DNA from: Acanthochromis polyacanthus
Taxonomy: Eukaryota > Chordata > Actinopteri > Pomacentridae
Direction: 5' to 3'
Length of the DNA stretch: 64,000 nt
NCBI RefSeq assembly: GCF_021347895.1
Contig: NC_067116.1
Span: 33,429,639-33,493,638, forward strand
Shown here: positions 42,491 through 55,500 of the stretch, piece after piece
How the letters are laid out: every line of letters begins with the position of its first letter
Position numbering within the stretch: the first letter of the stretch is position 1
The notes under the pieces: model-generated
Database searches by the model: none
What the model was told of the DNA's origin: nothing
The model's input: the letters and a program-made list of their open reading frames with translations, nothing else
Program-made: the position numbers and the translations under genes

Positions 42491-43228
42491 TTACTCATTG
42501 GTGAATCCGGGATTATCGATGCCCAGGGTGTCTCCATTAGATAAATCAGAGTTCTGTGGTAGTGTTGTGACCGTCCAGGGACCATGGAGCGGGTCCCTGG
42601 AGTCCTCGGAGCTCACACTCCGCCATGTGTACCGGTAGCAGAGGAAAAACAGGCTGCTGATGAGCATCAGGATGGAGGAGAAGAGGCCCACTCCGATGGC
42701 CGAGCCGATCTCCTGGCTGACAGGAGCAGCAGGCAAGTGGAACTCAGGAGGAAAGTCTATGGTCCTGTTGTTCAGCACTGAAGTCATGTTCCACACCAGC
42801 GGCACCAAACACAACGTGGCTGTGAGCAAATACAGGATGCCTCCTGCTGCGAAGGCCAGCCTGATGTGCCTGCGGTTTTCCACGGAGAAGTAGACCATCC
42901 TCACGGCTACTGCAGCGGTCATATTCCCGGCCAGGCCGCAAATCACTGCAAGCATCATCATCACCTGAGCCACAATGATCTCCACTGGAACAAAGCTGTT
43001 GGAGATGCTGATGCTCCAACAGTTCTCCATCTTGGGGAGGACGTGGCTGTGGAAACACGCCCTCCAGATGCCCACCCAGGCCACGCCCGAGTCGATGACA
43101 GAAACATTGTCCACCTGCCAGATGCGCCAGTCATCGATTCCGGCAGTGGTCATGGTCAGGATCCAGGCCAGGAACCCGGTGATGAGGGCCCAGAACTGCC
43201 AATGAGCTGTTTGAGCCAAGTAAAGCAT
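42491..43228 (-). CDS. cldn34: Claudin-34-like protein, single exon
   Basis: A 245-residue four-pass protein of the divergent claudin-34 branch. The start ATG (43226-43228) gives MLYLAQTAHWQFWALITGFL. Loop 1 has W34 (DDWRIW), GIW at 53-55 in place of GLW, C58 and C70. Further membrane segments lie near 82-104, 120-145 and 175-197. Loop 2 has FPPEFHLPAAPVSQEIGSAI, which matches my memory of claudin-34 (FPPSFHIP....QE.G.AI). The tail ends GIDNPGFTNE without a classical YV PDZ ligand. It is intronless and lies between wwc3 and shroom2, the position CLDN34 holds on human Xp22.2. Antisense frames over it (42584-43234 plus) are shadows. Confidence 0.92.
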   Translation of the reverse strand: MLYLAQTAHWQFWALITGFLAWILTMTTAGIDDWRIWQVDNVSVIDSGVAWVGIWRACFHSHVLPKMENCWSISISNSFVPVEIIVAQVMMMLAVICGLAGNMTAAVAVRMVYFSVENRRHIRLAFAAGGILYLLTATLCLVPLVWNMTSVLNNRTIDFPPEFHLPAAPVSQEIGSAIGVGLFSSILMLISSLFFLCYRYTWRSVSSEDSRDPLHGPWTVTTLPQNSDLSNGDTLGIDNPGFTNE

Positions 43229-43612
43229 CCCTGAGCTGTGAGGCCACTAATGCTCAGAGAGACCAATCGTTGCCGCCATCACTTCTGATGGAAACAAAAA
43301 CATACACAGGGATGTGAAAAGGGCTTAAATCCATATTTTCATTAGTATTTTGGTGTTATTTTTAGTTTTAATCTGGACTTTAAAATATGATAACTCGCTG
43401 CCAAATTTACTCTGGGATACATCTTAGTGGGAACCACTGAACGGTTGGTTCATCCAAATGATCCAACACATATTTCCTCACTTAACCTCTCACATCTTGT
43501 GCCACGTGGATTACTATCTGCTGAAGTTTTGAGATAACCACTTTAGAGATCTGTGACTCCAATTGAGTCTACAGATGAGGAGGTGATGAGAATGTTTAAA
43601 ATCAGTGTTAGG

Positions 43613-43725
43613 ATGGTAAGAAACAAAACAAAGTTAAAATTAGCGTCAACAACAGGCTTACATTTATTAAATGGACATAAAGAATTGCTGAAGTTGCTCC
43701 ACATTTACTGGATGTGTAAATAAAT
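43613..43725. repeat. Detached copy of the 41.8-kb repeat
   Basis: GGTAAGAAACAAAACAAAGT, then AACAACAGGCTTACATTTAT and GAAGTTGCTCCACATTTACT follow the order of 41878-41998 in the same orientation, with one internal deletion (about 15 nt). Together the copies bracket the claudin-34-like gene. Confidence 0.8.
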
Positions 43726-43876
43726 TAAACCGTAGTGTGTTTTTTTTCTCATGATTTGCAGTTAATGATGAGGAAAAAACAAAAAACCTAAATGAAAAAA
43801 AAGGGGGAAATGGATACATGAAGTATAACAAATATTTTAAATCCTTTTCTATCTTCAACTATATTCAGATGTAGGG

Positions 43877-43956
43877 CCTCTACTCTAGGTTATCTACCAG
43901 AAACGGAATCAGAAAAGCAGAAATACTTTACTTTGCTAGATAACCTAGAGTAGAGG
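43877..43956. repeat. Perfect 20-bp inverted repeat with 40-nt spacer
   Basis: Arm 43877-43896 (CCTCTACTCTAGGTTATCTA) and arm 43937-43956 are exact reverse complements. The spacer includes GGAATCAGAAAAGCAGAAAT then ACTTTA, resembling fish LINE tails. No target-site duplication is evident. Confidence 0.9.
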
Positions 43957-44479
43957 TTTGATTTATTTTGAGTCTGGAAAACTAAAGCACAATTACTATA
44001 GGTCTGTGTTTGCTGTGTTTTTATTATTCCACTGTGATAATCATTATACCCTATTTATTGTTTTATAGTTTCGAGCTGCACAGCCAATAAACTGGCAGAC
44101 ATCAGACTGTTGCAGATATTTTGTATCGTGCCCTGTGTGTATGTGTCTGCTTACGTTGGGAAATTGCAGATACACACAGATATGCTTGAGCAGGCTGTGT
44201 AACAACATCTCTATTTCAAGTGTACTTTTACATTGTAAAACTTTTGACCAAGTACATAACTTGGCCAGAAATGTTTTTACAGAATGTGTTTATGTGAAAG
44301 AAATAATACCCCACATTTACAGATTATGACAATAGTCCTCTGGTATACCTTTATATTTGCAAATAATTCTGAAATACTCAGCTTATCCTGGCATATTGTT
44401 TTCATGTAAACTCTAAATTACCAAACACATAATTAAACATGACAGCTTATAAACATACTTCCCCCCCCCTTTAATAACT

Positions 44480-45260
44480 ATCTAAACTGTGTATTTAAGA
44501 ATCCTCCTGTATTGCAACAGTATAAGCACGAATTGAAAAAATCTTGAGAGATTGAGGAGCACAAAACAGAAATAAAACATAATGATTAAATCCCTCCTTT
44601 TCATATGATTCAAGCAATTATCATCCCAGAATTCTTTTGAAGTAATACAAAAAAAATCTACAAAGTCGGTATACTTTACCTTTAAATGTTTTGAACCTAC
44701 CAAAAAAAACACCCTCTCAGAATACAGAATAAAATTCTCAGCTTGTTTTATAGTAACTGTAGGTACAGTCAGGTCGAGTTCTGCTGCAGGTAATGATTGT
44801 CCATTTAAATCTTCACATAATACAGTAAAATAAAACACTCTGCTGCATTTCATCTTTTTACTCACCTTCAAACTTCTGAAAATACAACAAATCCTTCCAC
44901 AGAGGGATCAAACTGAGCAATAAGTCCACATTTTCTGTCAATAATGTGAAAACCAAAGGCTGCAACATCGACTGTGAGAGATATTCCTCGTCATGTCAAA
45001 GTCTTTACCTTCACTGTTATCAGCAGAGAGAAGGGTGTGGTGGAGTTAATGAATGACACGGAGAAATCAATCAAACCCTCCTGCTTGATTTCAACAGACT
45101 CTTTATTTGAAAGTGTTAAGAGTCGGGATGCAGCAGTGCGTGAAGCGTGTGAAACTGTAACAACTGTGCAGAGCAAACATCCTCCAGGAGATTTCATCCA
45201 CAATGTATGAACTTTAGACATTTGAAATAACGCTTTGGAATGATTTAGTTTCATATTTGG
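44480..45260 (-). other. Open, splice-like patches of unknown nature downstream of shroom2
   Basis: On the minus strand several codon-like stretches occur in different frames: VTVSHASRTAASRLLTLSNK and EGLIDFSVSFINSTTPFSLL (before a possible donor AAG|GTAAAG near 45006), then DVAAFGFHIIDRKCGLIAQF (before GAAG|GTGAGT near 44866), then LPAAELDLTVPTVTIKQAEN. They may be a decayed gene or retrocopy, or chance. I cannot name a family. The plus-strand frame 44974-45210 overlaps them. Confidence 0.2.
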
Positions 45261-45654
45261 CTGCAAAAAATGATCAACCTGGACAATTTTTAGTGAACTA
45301 GAAGTAACAACTGTGGTAGCTTTGCGTTCAACTTTGCACCGTGAATAACAGTGAAGTAATAAAATAAAATACAGCAACACTTGGTCATCTTACACGTGGC
45401 AATATCATAATCGAGACAAGATTCGCTGGCTGTAAATTGAAAAAAAAAAAAAACACTGACAGAGTAAACATGCAGAATGAGAGAGCGGACAGTGATGTGG
45501 CTGATTCTCCAGGCACTTCAAATGTGAATTTGACTTGAGTCAGGACGTGAAGTGTTTCTCCTGTTTAGTGAAATTGAACAAGTGCTCTTTAAAATGACCA
45601 GTATCTGCACACTTTCTCTCCACAGAGGTGCTGCACTAACATCTTCATCTTGTG

Positions 45655-45660
45655 TTTATT
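45655..45660 (-). promoter_or_regulatory. shroom2: Candidate shroom2 polyadenylation signal
   Basis: TTTATT on the plus strand reads AATAAA on the minus strand, about 590 nt past the shroom2 stop. A second one is at 45673-45678. Either would give a plausible 3'UTR. Confidence 0.35.
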
Positions 45661-46249
45661 GCAGAGGAAAAGTTTATTTAGTGAGGAAAGCACAAAAAAA
45701 TTAGTAAAAGGCCACTAGTTTATATATAAAAGTTAACAAAAGTTGAGTGTGAGTTGAAATATTTGGCCAGATTATACAGAAAAAAAGGGTTTCAGAGTGA
45801 AATTATTTAAACGTAGAACATGATAAATACTTGCCCAGTGTGGAACACACATCAGGGAGCATGGCTGCTCAAATCAGTTGATAAAATACTGTCCCCTCCT
45901 GCACAGATTCAAAAGGCTACAATAAATTACTAAAAAAAAACAAAAACCAAGCAAAAATGGCATAAAGGACATTAGATACAGTGGTTGTCAAGAAATGCAG
46001 CATATTTTAAAAAGGTGTTACTCGTAGATGCTGTCAGTCCAAGTGGTGCTGTGGCAGTCCAGTCCAAAAGAAAGAAGTATAAGAGCTCACAAAGTCACAA
46101 GTATGCACCAGTCCTGGTTCCCAACACACTGCAGCGTCTCATCTCTGTCGTCCTCTGCTGGCCAAAGGGCTCAAATGCAACCTGCAGCCACATGAGCAGA
46201 CTTTCTCTCAGAGTTTGGACTATTTAAGACCTAAGAGTATCAGTCCTCT

Positions 46250-46522
46250 TCACAAAACCAGCCTCTGCTCTATGGGCAGGCTGTCCATGAGGCATTTCAG
46301 CTGCTCCTCTCCCAGTTTGATTTTGTCCTCGAGCTTGCGCTGCTCGATGATGAGGGCAGATTTCATCTTGACAAAGTGTTCGTAGTCCGTGAGGCTGTCC
46401 TCCTGCAGCTGGTTAGCCAGGATGTCATAAACCACACGCTCTCGACGGTCCAGGTTCTCCTTCAGCTCCTTTGCGTCCTCGTGCTGTCGGATCAGCAGCT
46501 TCCTCTTTTCAATCAACGTACG
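46250..46522 (-). CDS. shroom2: shroom2 last coding exon (ASD2 end)
   Basis: Encodes [20 protein letters not shown], then [20 protein letters not shown] and [20 protein letters not shown], with the stop at 46250-46252. Acceptor ctgcag. Confidence 0.95.
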   Translation of the reverse strand, partial: RTLIEKRKLLIRQHEDAKELKENLDRRERVVYDILANQLQEDSLTDYEHFVKMKSALIIEQRKLEDKIKLGEEQLKCLMDSLPIEQRLVL

Positions 46523-49500
46523 CTGCAGAACAAGAAAATATTTGTGAGGATATACCAAAGGTAATCTAAAATATTTTAACTAACTAAAGGTTTCCTAGAG
46601 GATCCACCGCTCACGCCCCAGCCTTCCTGAGATCTTTCTGCATTGAGTTTACATGTTCTCCCTGTGCATGCATGGGTTTTATTTGGCTTCCTCCCACAGT
46701 CCAAAACATGATTCTAAATTGTCCTCAGGTGTGAATGTGAGTGTGATTGTTTGCCCTGTGATAGACTGGGACAGACTCCACCTCTCCCCCATGACCCTAA
46801 CGAGGATTAAGCGATGTATAGATAATGGATGGATGAATAAAGGTTTCCTCACCCTTTCCTCAGGAGTAGCGTCCTCCTCCAGACTGTTGAGGGCGTTCTC
46901 CACCCTGGCCAGGCGGCCCGACAGGGACAACAGCAGGCTCACCACTTTGTCCAAGTCTCCGACAAACATCCTGAACTTGTCCAGTTCGTTGGGTTTGCAG
47001 ACCTGCTGGACTTGGGCTTCCACCTCGTCCCCCAGAGCGTTGTTGTCCAAGATGTCCTCCTGGAGACTCTCTCTGGCTTCCCGCAACACCTGGAGCTTTT
47101 TGCTGAGGCTGTCGATCAACTCTTGCTGTATAAAAAAACACAACATGTGAAAACAAAGCTGAGAGATTAGAAACACTGGCCTTGGGACATGTGACAGAGT
47201 TACTTCATCTCTGCTAAAGTGATGCATGCTGTCATTTAGACTTAGGTCACTTTAACAGGAATACCTGTCATGGCTGTATTCAGATGAAAACATCACAGGG
47301 ACAGAGAGTCATGGTGCCAACAAGATATTTGTAATATATGCACGACTGGACAGTATATGTAGTGACATAAAGCCTAATGATGCACTATAAACAAAATAGC
47401 AAATATACAATGATACCAGCTTATCAAACTGTACAAACAACCAAATAACCTATTTTATTTCTAATTGTCTAAATATTTAAACTTTGGTCCATGCATGATG
47501 AAAATCTAACTACTATTTTACCAGCAGTAAAATAAAATACTGTTACAATTGTGATGTTCTCAGAGCTCAGCCTGCAGCTATGTAACACACGATTTAACTG
47601 CGGACTGGAAACTGTGACTCTGTGGATGAATGCTGCCTCCATGTCGAGGATTGTCTATAATAAACAAAAGGTCCATGTTGTTCCATGAGCACAAATGTGC
47701 ACATCTTTGTCTCTCTTTGCAGACAGTCATATGGATCCTGCTGTTTTCTGATGCGGCAAGTATTTAATAAACTGAAAGGAAAAACTAATACGAGCTACCA
47801 GAAGCAACAAACTAAACTTCAGTTCCTTGTAATGTTCTGTCAGAACCTCGATTACGTTCATTGGCGAGTCTCATTTGTCTAAAGCACATTCCTTTCAGTT
47901 TCTTTGCAGTATGATTTAATTTTTAAGGACATTTCAGTTTATATCAAATGTGAAATTGTAGAGCAAAGTCAGTGAGTGAGGTACTTTGTGAGTCTGGCAG
48001 CAAACTGTGTCGTTTTTGGACCATTATTGGTGCTGAAATGTGGAAAAATCCTACCCCAAATCAACTCACACAACTCAAAGTTTGTCTCTTGTGTGTCTAT
48101 CGGTTATGTGATGGCATGCAGGTCAGACTTCTGTCATGTTGAAAGTGATGCAGAAATATTGATCGCCATTTTGACTTTTACAGAAAAGTGATCAGGATCT
48201 CAATTCAGTCATGAAGTTGACATCTTCAGGTGCAATCAGATTAACAGGAAGGAGTGCAGCCTGAAAGACCTTCTGCCTAAAATGGTGTGACCAGTACAGT
48301 TCACACAGTAATATGTCTTTGGTACCTTCTTATTTGCCAAATCAATGTCCAGTTCATCCTCGGAGTCTTCCTCCTCTTCCTGCTGCTCCTGCATGTCCTT
48401 CATCTTGATAAGCAGCTCAGCTTTGGGAGCAGATGTGCTGTAATATGTAGAGCTGGTTACCATGGTGACAGCTGCTGCCATATTATCTTCCTTTTCCCTG
48501 AACACAAAACAAGAAGTTAAACAAGAATGTCTCTCATATTACCAAACAAAACAGCATAAACTCTTGAATGTTGAAAAAAAGTTCTTTTTAGGATGTTTTC
48601 GCTCACAGAAAAAAACAGAACGAATCATTTTATTTATAAAGTGGCTTGTAGATATGAAACAGAATCCATATGCTGTCATAATCCATAGATCAAACAAGGT
48701 GCGTTAAGAGTTCAATACAAAAGTAAAATGGCTGCACTGCAGTTTTATTTAGGCTGGTTTGAAAAGAATATCGCTATAAGACCATCTAATGAGGGAAGTC
48801 TTGCAGTTTCCATGCGTACTATGTGTGGTGCTATTCATTTATAGGAAAAACTTTAGTGCAGACACACAACTGTGTACAGGACTAAAATACTTTGTCCCTC
48901 AGCCCAAAGAGAGCAGAACTGACCTTCATCACTGATAAAAGCATGGCCATCCTTTATGTCTAGTACAGAAGCTAACTGTAAAGTATTCACCATTTTCCTG
49001 ATTATCAGTAGTGTTGTCATTTTAACCAATGCCAGACAAAATATTTAAATTTTAAAATGTGCTACTTTGGCTCTAATACTTCTCTCAGTCTGTAGTCATC
49101 ACTCTAAGGTTTGGGCTGAGGTTGTCCGGCCTACAGCACTATCTGATTGGTTACACGCTTCAAGTAATAACCAATAAACACTAAATGAGAAAATTTTGAG
49201 TTTCCATTTTTACTGTAAATATACATTTGTTCCAAATATCAGATGTGACACTATATGTGAGGCTCACCTTTCCTCAGCGGGTCGGGAGTTTGTCTGTTTA
49301 TTTTGCACCTTCCTGCGCTGCTGAGCTCCCTCCAACAGCTGCTCCCCCTGAGGGAAGATGCCCTCCATCAAGTCCATGGTCGTCTTCATCTTGCTCTGAT
49401 CCAGAATATCAGCTAGTGATTTGTCCTTCCCCATGATGTCTCTGGCTAACTCCTCTCTCTTCTGGTCCTCCTCCTCAGTCAGTCCTGTGGTTGCAGCCGC

Positions 49501-52500
49501 CCTGTTGCTGCTCGGCTCGTCTGTGGGCTGCGGTGGCTGCTGACTGTTGGAGCTGATGTGATCTCTTACAGTGGTCATGTATGTGTCTCTCTGGAGCGTC
49601 TGAGCAGCCGGGATGTTGTCAGGCTCCCTCTGCCGGGTGAACGCGCAGAAGACGGAGTCCTGCCCTGCAGCGCCCAGACTGCCGAGCCTGGTAACACCGT
49701 GTCCCTCAGCTTCAACGGCAGGAGGGTCGCTGTGCTGCAAAAATGGACAATTCTCCTTCTCTGTGATTCCTTCTGAGTGGACAATCCTGATGGGCACTTT
49801 CCTCACTCCAGGATTTTGGTTTTCTATCACATGCTCCATCCTGAAATACCAGAGACAAACAGAAAGAATCTTACACAGAGTTTCCCACTGAATGAAGAAA
49901 ATGTCTTGTTGCAGTCATTCCAGCCATACGCCGATTTAAAGTTTCACTGCATGATGGCAACTGAGATTTTTTCCATGCCCAGTGTGCTGGAATATCCAAG
50001 ACATCTGGACTCCTCCCACCACTTTGGTTTCTGCTAGCTGTAATAATCCTCCTGCACAGTCATAAGTTCACTACAGATGATATCAATTAGCTCAGAATCA
50101 AGAAAATGAACAAACAGCTTCGTGTTTGGGGCTTTAGAAGAACATTTTACATTTAGCAGAATTATCCCTTAACCACAAGTGGCTTTAATAGAAATGCAGA
50201 GAATCCCTCTAATTTACTGTGGCTTGATAGCATTCACATGTTGATTCTACACAGGCAGTGACTCTCAATAAGCTCCTTTGTACATGGAGCAGGAAGACAG
50301 GATGAGTAGAGGAGCTACAGTAACAGGCTAGTTGAAGCAAAACTGTGGCACTTCAGAATAAGTCTATGATGAAACAAGAAAACTTTACCTGTTCATGTCT
50401 TCATCCTGCAGAGAGACCGGAGGCTTGTCACTGAGTCTCTGTGGGGAAAACTGTGGAGATGGTGAGCGCTGCCCCTCCATGCTGACCAGCACTGAAGGTC
50501 TGTAGGAGGAAGCCAGGGGAGAGGAGCCAGGCTGAGGATTGGATGTTGATAGATGATGTACTGCCCCTTGTCCTTTGTCCACGAGTCCTTTGCCCTGCTC
50601 AGAATCTCCTTGTGGAGAGTGGGTGGCGTCAAAGGCGGAGTTAGGCTCAGTGTTAGGAGAGCAGTGGGTGAAGACTTCACTCTGGGAACCAGTGAAGGAC
50701 TCGTGGGAGTCGACCTCTGGGCTTCTGGGTGGGGGAGGCTTCTCCAGCGCAGAGGGCTTTCTCCTCAGTCCAGACGGCAGCTCGGCGGGGCTGTGGTCAT
50801 CAGGCGGAGGGAGGGGAGGCTCTGGGAGACTGTAAGAAATAGATGTGGGTCTGTGGTTCACGGTGGCCGGGGCAGCTCTGTGTCTGCAGTCAGAGCTGGC
50901 TCCTGTCATGGGCGGAGGGGGCGGAGCTGGGTAATGTTCAAACTCTACAGGTTTTTCTCTCACTTTACAATCACCTGGGCCTCTGTCAGAGAACCTGAGG
51001 AATACAATGGAAAGCTTTTAATTACACAGCCAGGCAGCATGGGCTATCATCTGCAGCTCAATCAAATAATACGCTGTGGGAGAGGCCTTGTTCATCTCTC
51101 CAGCAGCCACTGTGATTATGCCAGTATGACAAGACACGCATCCCCCTTATATTCTGCAAGCCTCCTTCCTGGTAACTGTTCAGCTGGCAGCCTGAGGAGG
51201 AATATTTTAGTTCCCGCAAAGTCTGCATTGAGGAATAAATAATCCTCCAAGTGCAGAGAAGCAAAACCAGATCACTTTTTCCCTGCCTGATTCAGTTTCA
51301 ACTCTTTGGAGGTGAAGTTAGGTCTGAAAATGGAGGAGGTCAAACTGTGAAAGCCTCAGGAGTCATTAGAGACCTGATGGCGAACAGACTTAAACCTGCA
51401 TGTGTTCTATCATTTAGCATAATTTAAGCATACAGCACAGTGAAAAGCTGTCATTAACTGAGCCACCCAGCCTACATGGCAAAAAGCTCACAAAACCAGC
51501 TCTATACTATGGTTTCATGCTCGCAGATAACATCTCCTTGCTGATACAAATTCAATTAGGAGTACTCGGAGAACATTGACACATAAATCACGCAACTTTG
51601 ACTGAAGACAAAATTGTACTGATTCTGCAGTCACAAGATAAATTACGGCGACTTGTGGACAGACAGACGCCATAACTCAAACCTCACAATTGGAATTCTT
51701 ACAAGCTGTGACAAGTTACCCAATGAACAACTGTTGCTGGAGCTCACTCCCTCCCTCGTGCCTCAGCTCAGCCTAGTGTGAGAAAGCTACCTTGTGGAAG
51801 CATGAAACATGATGCGAAGAGATTAACGCAGGATCCAGGAAGAGGTATATGAGTTACTGTAGTTTACTATCATGTAGGCATTCAACTGATGACAGATGTT
51901 TAGGTAAAATACACTTATTGACAGTGACTGTATGTGTTACGCAACCTTCAGATAAGTGTTACATACTTGAAAGAAATAGGATTTCTGAAGCATTATTACC
52001 CAACACAGGTGCCCAAACAAATTTTTTTTTTCCTGAAAATATACATCACTGTGTACACACTAAAGATCAAATGATGTGTTGAATTAAAAAAAAATCTTTC
52101 TTAAAATGTCTTTGTTTATGTTTCCATATTTTTCCACCAACATTAATGTTTGAACATTTATTCTTCAGTGTTTATCGACTATTACTTGTGATGTGTAACC
52201 AATAAGATCATGCTGCAAGCTGGACATTGTTCAAGACAACAGGGTGAGTACAGACAGAGAAGGCGGCTGAATCCGAGTCAAAAATATAGAACTGTTAGAA
52301 TCATTTATTTTGATCAGAAATTGGTGAAAAAGTAAAGATAATTGGGAAAATAATGACTTCTGGATCCGATAATCAGTCAGACATAGTATACACTGTAACA
52401 TAACAATTTATAGTTGTTTTCTATCTTTACAAATGTTAAAATTTATCGCTTAGTTATTCTTAGAATTAGATGTACATATCTGTAAGGACTATATTAACCG

Positions 52501-55500
52501 ACTCACCCTCTGTGATGCTTTATTCCTATCATTTCCACAGAGCAGAAGAAAAAGTGAGCGTCCTGTCTGTTGGCTGGCTCTCCATGACAGAAGCCACCTG
52601 TTGGTGTCTCTTTACCCCTGTATCAATAACACTAACTGGGTGGAGCAGGTCTCACTTAGCTCATCTCCCAGACGTTTCAATGACAATAACATCCTCTGTG
52701 CTGTTGTTGTAATGCAAACATGAGTGTCATATGGTGTGGCTACTACAATGAGGTTGCTCAAGATTGGATACTCTACACCCTTCAATGAGTTTCACCTTGG
52801 AGAGTTTAGCAAACGCACAAAGACTCCTGAATAACTGGTTAGGAACCATGAAGTCATCTAGTTTGTGTCACAATACGCAGTTTAGGAATGATCTTAAGTA
52901 ATCAGAGAAATGTTGAAAGTACTGTAATCACTGCAAGTCCATAAAGCTTTAACACAAGACACAAACGTTCAAAACGCATGCATCAGACTTTTAGTCTTTA
53001 CAGTAGTTCACATAGCATCTTTAGCTAGGCCGTCCAGCATGTAAACGCATTCTTTCAAACCCCACACCTCCCATTTGGAACTCATGCTTTCATAAGGTGT
53101 CAAATTCAATTCTATTCAATATTTTATATGTCATTTTAGAAACAATTCACTGCATAAGTAATCTCAGTGGACTATACAGTAAGGTCAAGACAAAAATCCA
53201 AGTGATTTTCATTAAACAAGCATTTGGCGACAGTAGGAATCCAAGCCAAAATCAGAGGATACATTATACAACTGTGATATTGCCTGGATAATACTATCCA
53301 TAAAGAGTAAGCTATAGTCCATGAGCAGAATTAGTGGAGTGGCCCTGTAATTCAGGAGTCTGGCTGTTTCAAGACTGAATGCAGGTGGCTGTCCTCAGCT
53401 CAGTTGCTAAATGTTTAAAAAAAAAAGTACTGTATTTCAAAATAAAAGGCAGAACATAAGAAAGGAGACAGGTGCAATGGGTGATGTTAGATTTTTACCA
53501 TTAAACAGCAACATATCCACAGATGCAGAAAGTAGAAATCCCCCTATATTTACAACACCTGCACTTGTCAGTCCAATATAAAGAAGAGCAAAAATTAAGA
53601 ATTTTAATTTTTAAAAAATTATATCAAAACAACACAGCAATGTGTAAAAACAACAATGTCTAAGATGAAGTTGGGATTTTTTCTTCAGCATATGAAACTC
53701 AGATGAATATTCAGAGGGTATAAAGTATGTGCTATTGAAGTAAAGGGGTTTTATAGGTGAATTCAAATTACTTGTTAAGGATGGAAATGGCTGTAGTGAA
53801 TAATTTCTTCCAGAAGAGGCAGGAACATAGGGTGACCTATAAGAGTGGAGGTAGGAGCACACAGGTAGACTACAGCTTGTGTAGACGGTGTAATCTGAAG
53901 GAGATCAGTGACTGCAAAGTAGTGGTAGATGAGAGTGTAGCCAGACAGCATAGGATGGTGGTGTGTAGGATGACCCTGGTGGTGAAGAAGATGAAGAGGG
54001 CAAAGGCAGAGCAGAGGACCAAATGGTAGAAGCTGAAAAAGGAAGAGTGTTGTATGACTTTCAGGAAAGAGTTGAGGCAGGCTTTGGATGGTCAGGAGGT
54101 GCTTCCAGATGACTGGACAACCACAGCAAATGCGATCAGGGAGACAGGTCGGAGAGTACTTGGTGTGTCATCTGGAAGGAAAGGAGATAAGGAGACTTGG
54201 TGGTGGAATGAGGAGGTGCAGGAGTGGATCCAGAGAAAGAGGTTAGCTAAGAAGAAGTGGGACACTGAGAGGACTGAAGAGAGTAGACAGGAGTACAGGG
54301 AGATGCAGCGTAAGGTGAAAGTAGAGGTGGCAAAGGCCAAACAAGGGGCTTACGATGACTTGTATGCTAGGTGGAACAGTAAGGAGGGAGAGACTGACCT
54401 GTATAGGTTGGCAAGGCAGAGAGACAGAGATGGGAAAGACGTGCAGCAGGTTAGGGTGATAAAGGATAAGGATGGAAGTGTGTTGACAGGTGCCAATAGT
54501 GTGATGGGAAGATGGAAAGAGTACTTTGAAGAGTTGATGAATAAGGAAAATGAGAGAGAACAAAGAGTAGAAGAGGTGACTGTTGTGGACCAGGAAGTAG
54601 CAAAGATTAGTAAGGATGAAGTGAGGAGGGCATTGAAGAGGATGAAGAGTGGAAAGGCACTTGATCCTGATGATATACCTGTGGAGGTATGGAAGTGTCT
54701 CGGAGAGGTAGCAGTAGAGTTTCTGACTGGGTTGTTCAACAGGATCTTAGATAGTGAGAAGATGCCCAAGGAATGGAGGAGAAGTGTGCTGGTGCCCATC
54801 TTTAAGAACAAGGGAGATGTGCAGAGTTGTGGCAACTACAGAGGAATAAAGCTGATGAACCACACGATGAAGCTATGGGAAAGGGTAGTTGAAACTAGAC
54901 TAAGGGCAGAGGTGAACATCTGTGAGCAGCAGTATGGTTTCATGCCAAGAAAGAGTACAACAGATGCAATATTTGCTTTGAGGATGTTGATAGAGAAGTA
55001 CAGAGAAGGTCAGAAGGAGCTGCATTGTGTCTTTGTAGATCTGGAGAAAGCTTATGACAGGGTGCCCAGAGAGGAACTGTGGTTTTGTATGAGGAAGTCT
55101 GGAGTGGCAGGGAAGTATGTTAGAGTGGTGCAGGACATGTATGAGGACTGTAAGACAGTGGTGAGGTGTGCTGTAGGTGTGACAGAGGAGTTCAAAGTGG
55201 AGGTGGGACTACATCAGGGATCAGCTCTGAGCCCCTTCTTGTCTGCTATGGTGATGGACAGGGTGACAGACGAGGTTAGACAGGAGTCTCCATGGACTAT
55301 GATGTTTGCAGATGACATTGTGATCTGTAGTGAGAGCAGGGAACAGGTGGAGGAGAAGCTAGAGGCGTGGAGGTTTGCCCTGGAAAGGAGAGGAATGAAG
55401 GTTAGCCGCAGCAAGACGGAGTATCTCTGTGTGAATGAGAGGGACCCAAGTGGAAGAGTGAGGTTACAGGGAGAAGAGATCAAGAAGGTGGAGGATTTTA

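Noticed and set aside
42584..43234. Plus-strand frames opposite the claudin-34-like gene
   Set aside because: Shadows of the well-supported minus-strand claudin, which has the full signature and four membrane segments.
48236..48325. Extension of the shroom2 exon past 48326
   Set aside because: The sequence after the GTACCA donor does not match Shroom, and joining 48326 to 47125 gives the conserved KK-QELI junction in phase.
50553..51242. 229-codon plus-strand frame
   Set aside because: Antisense to the Pro-rich shroom2 exon 50994-50389 and running into intron. Composition is a reflection of the exon.
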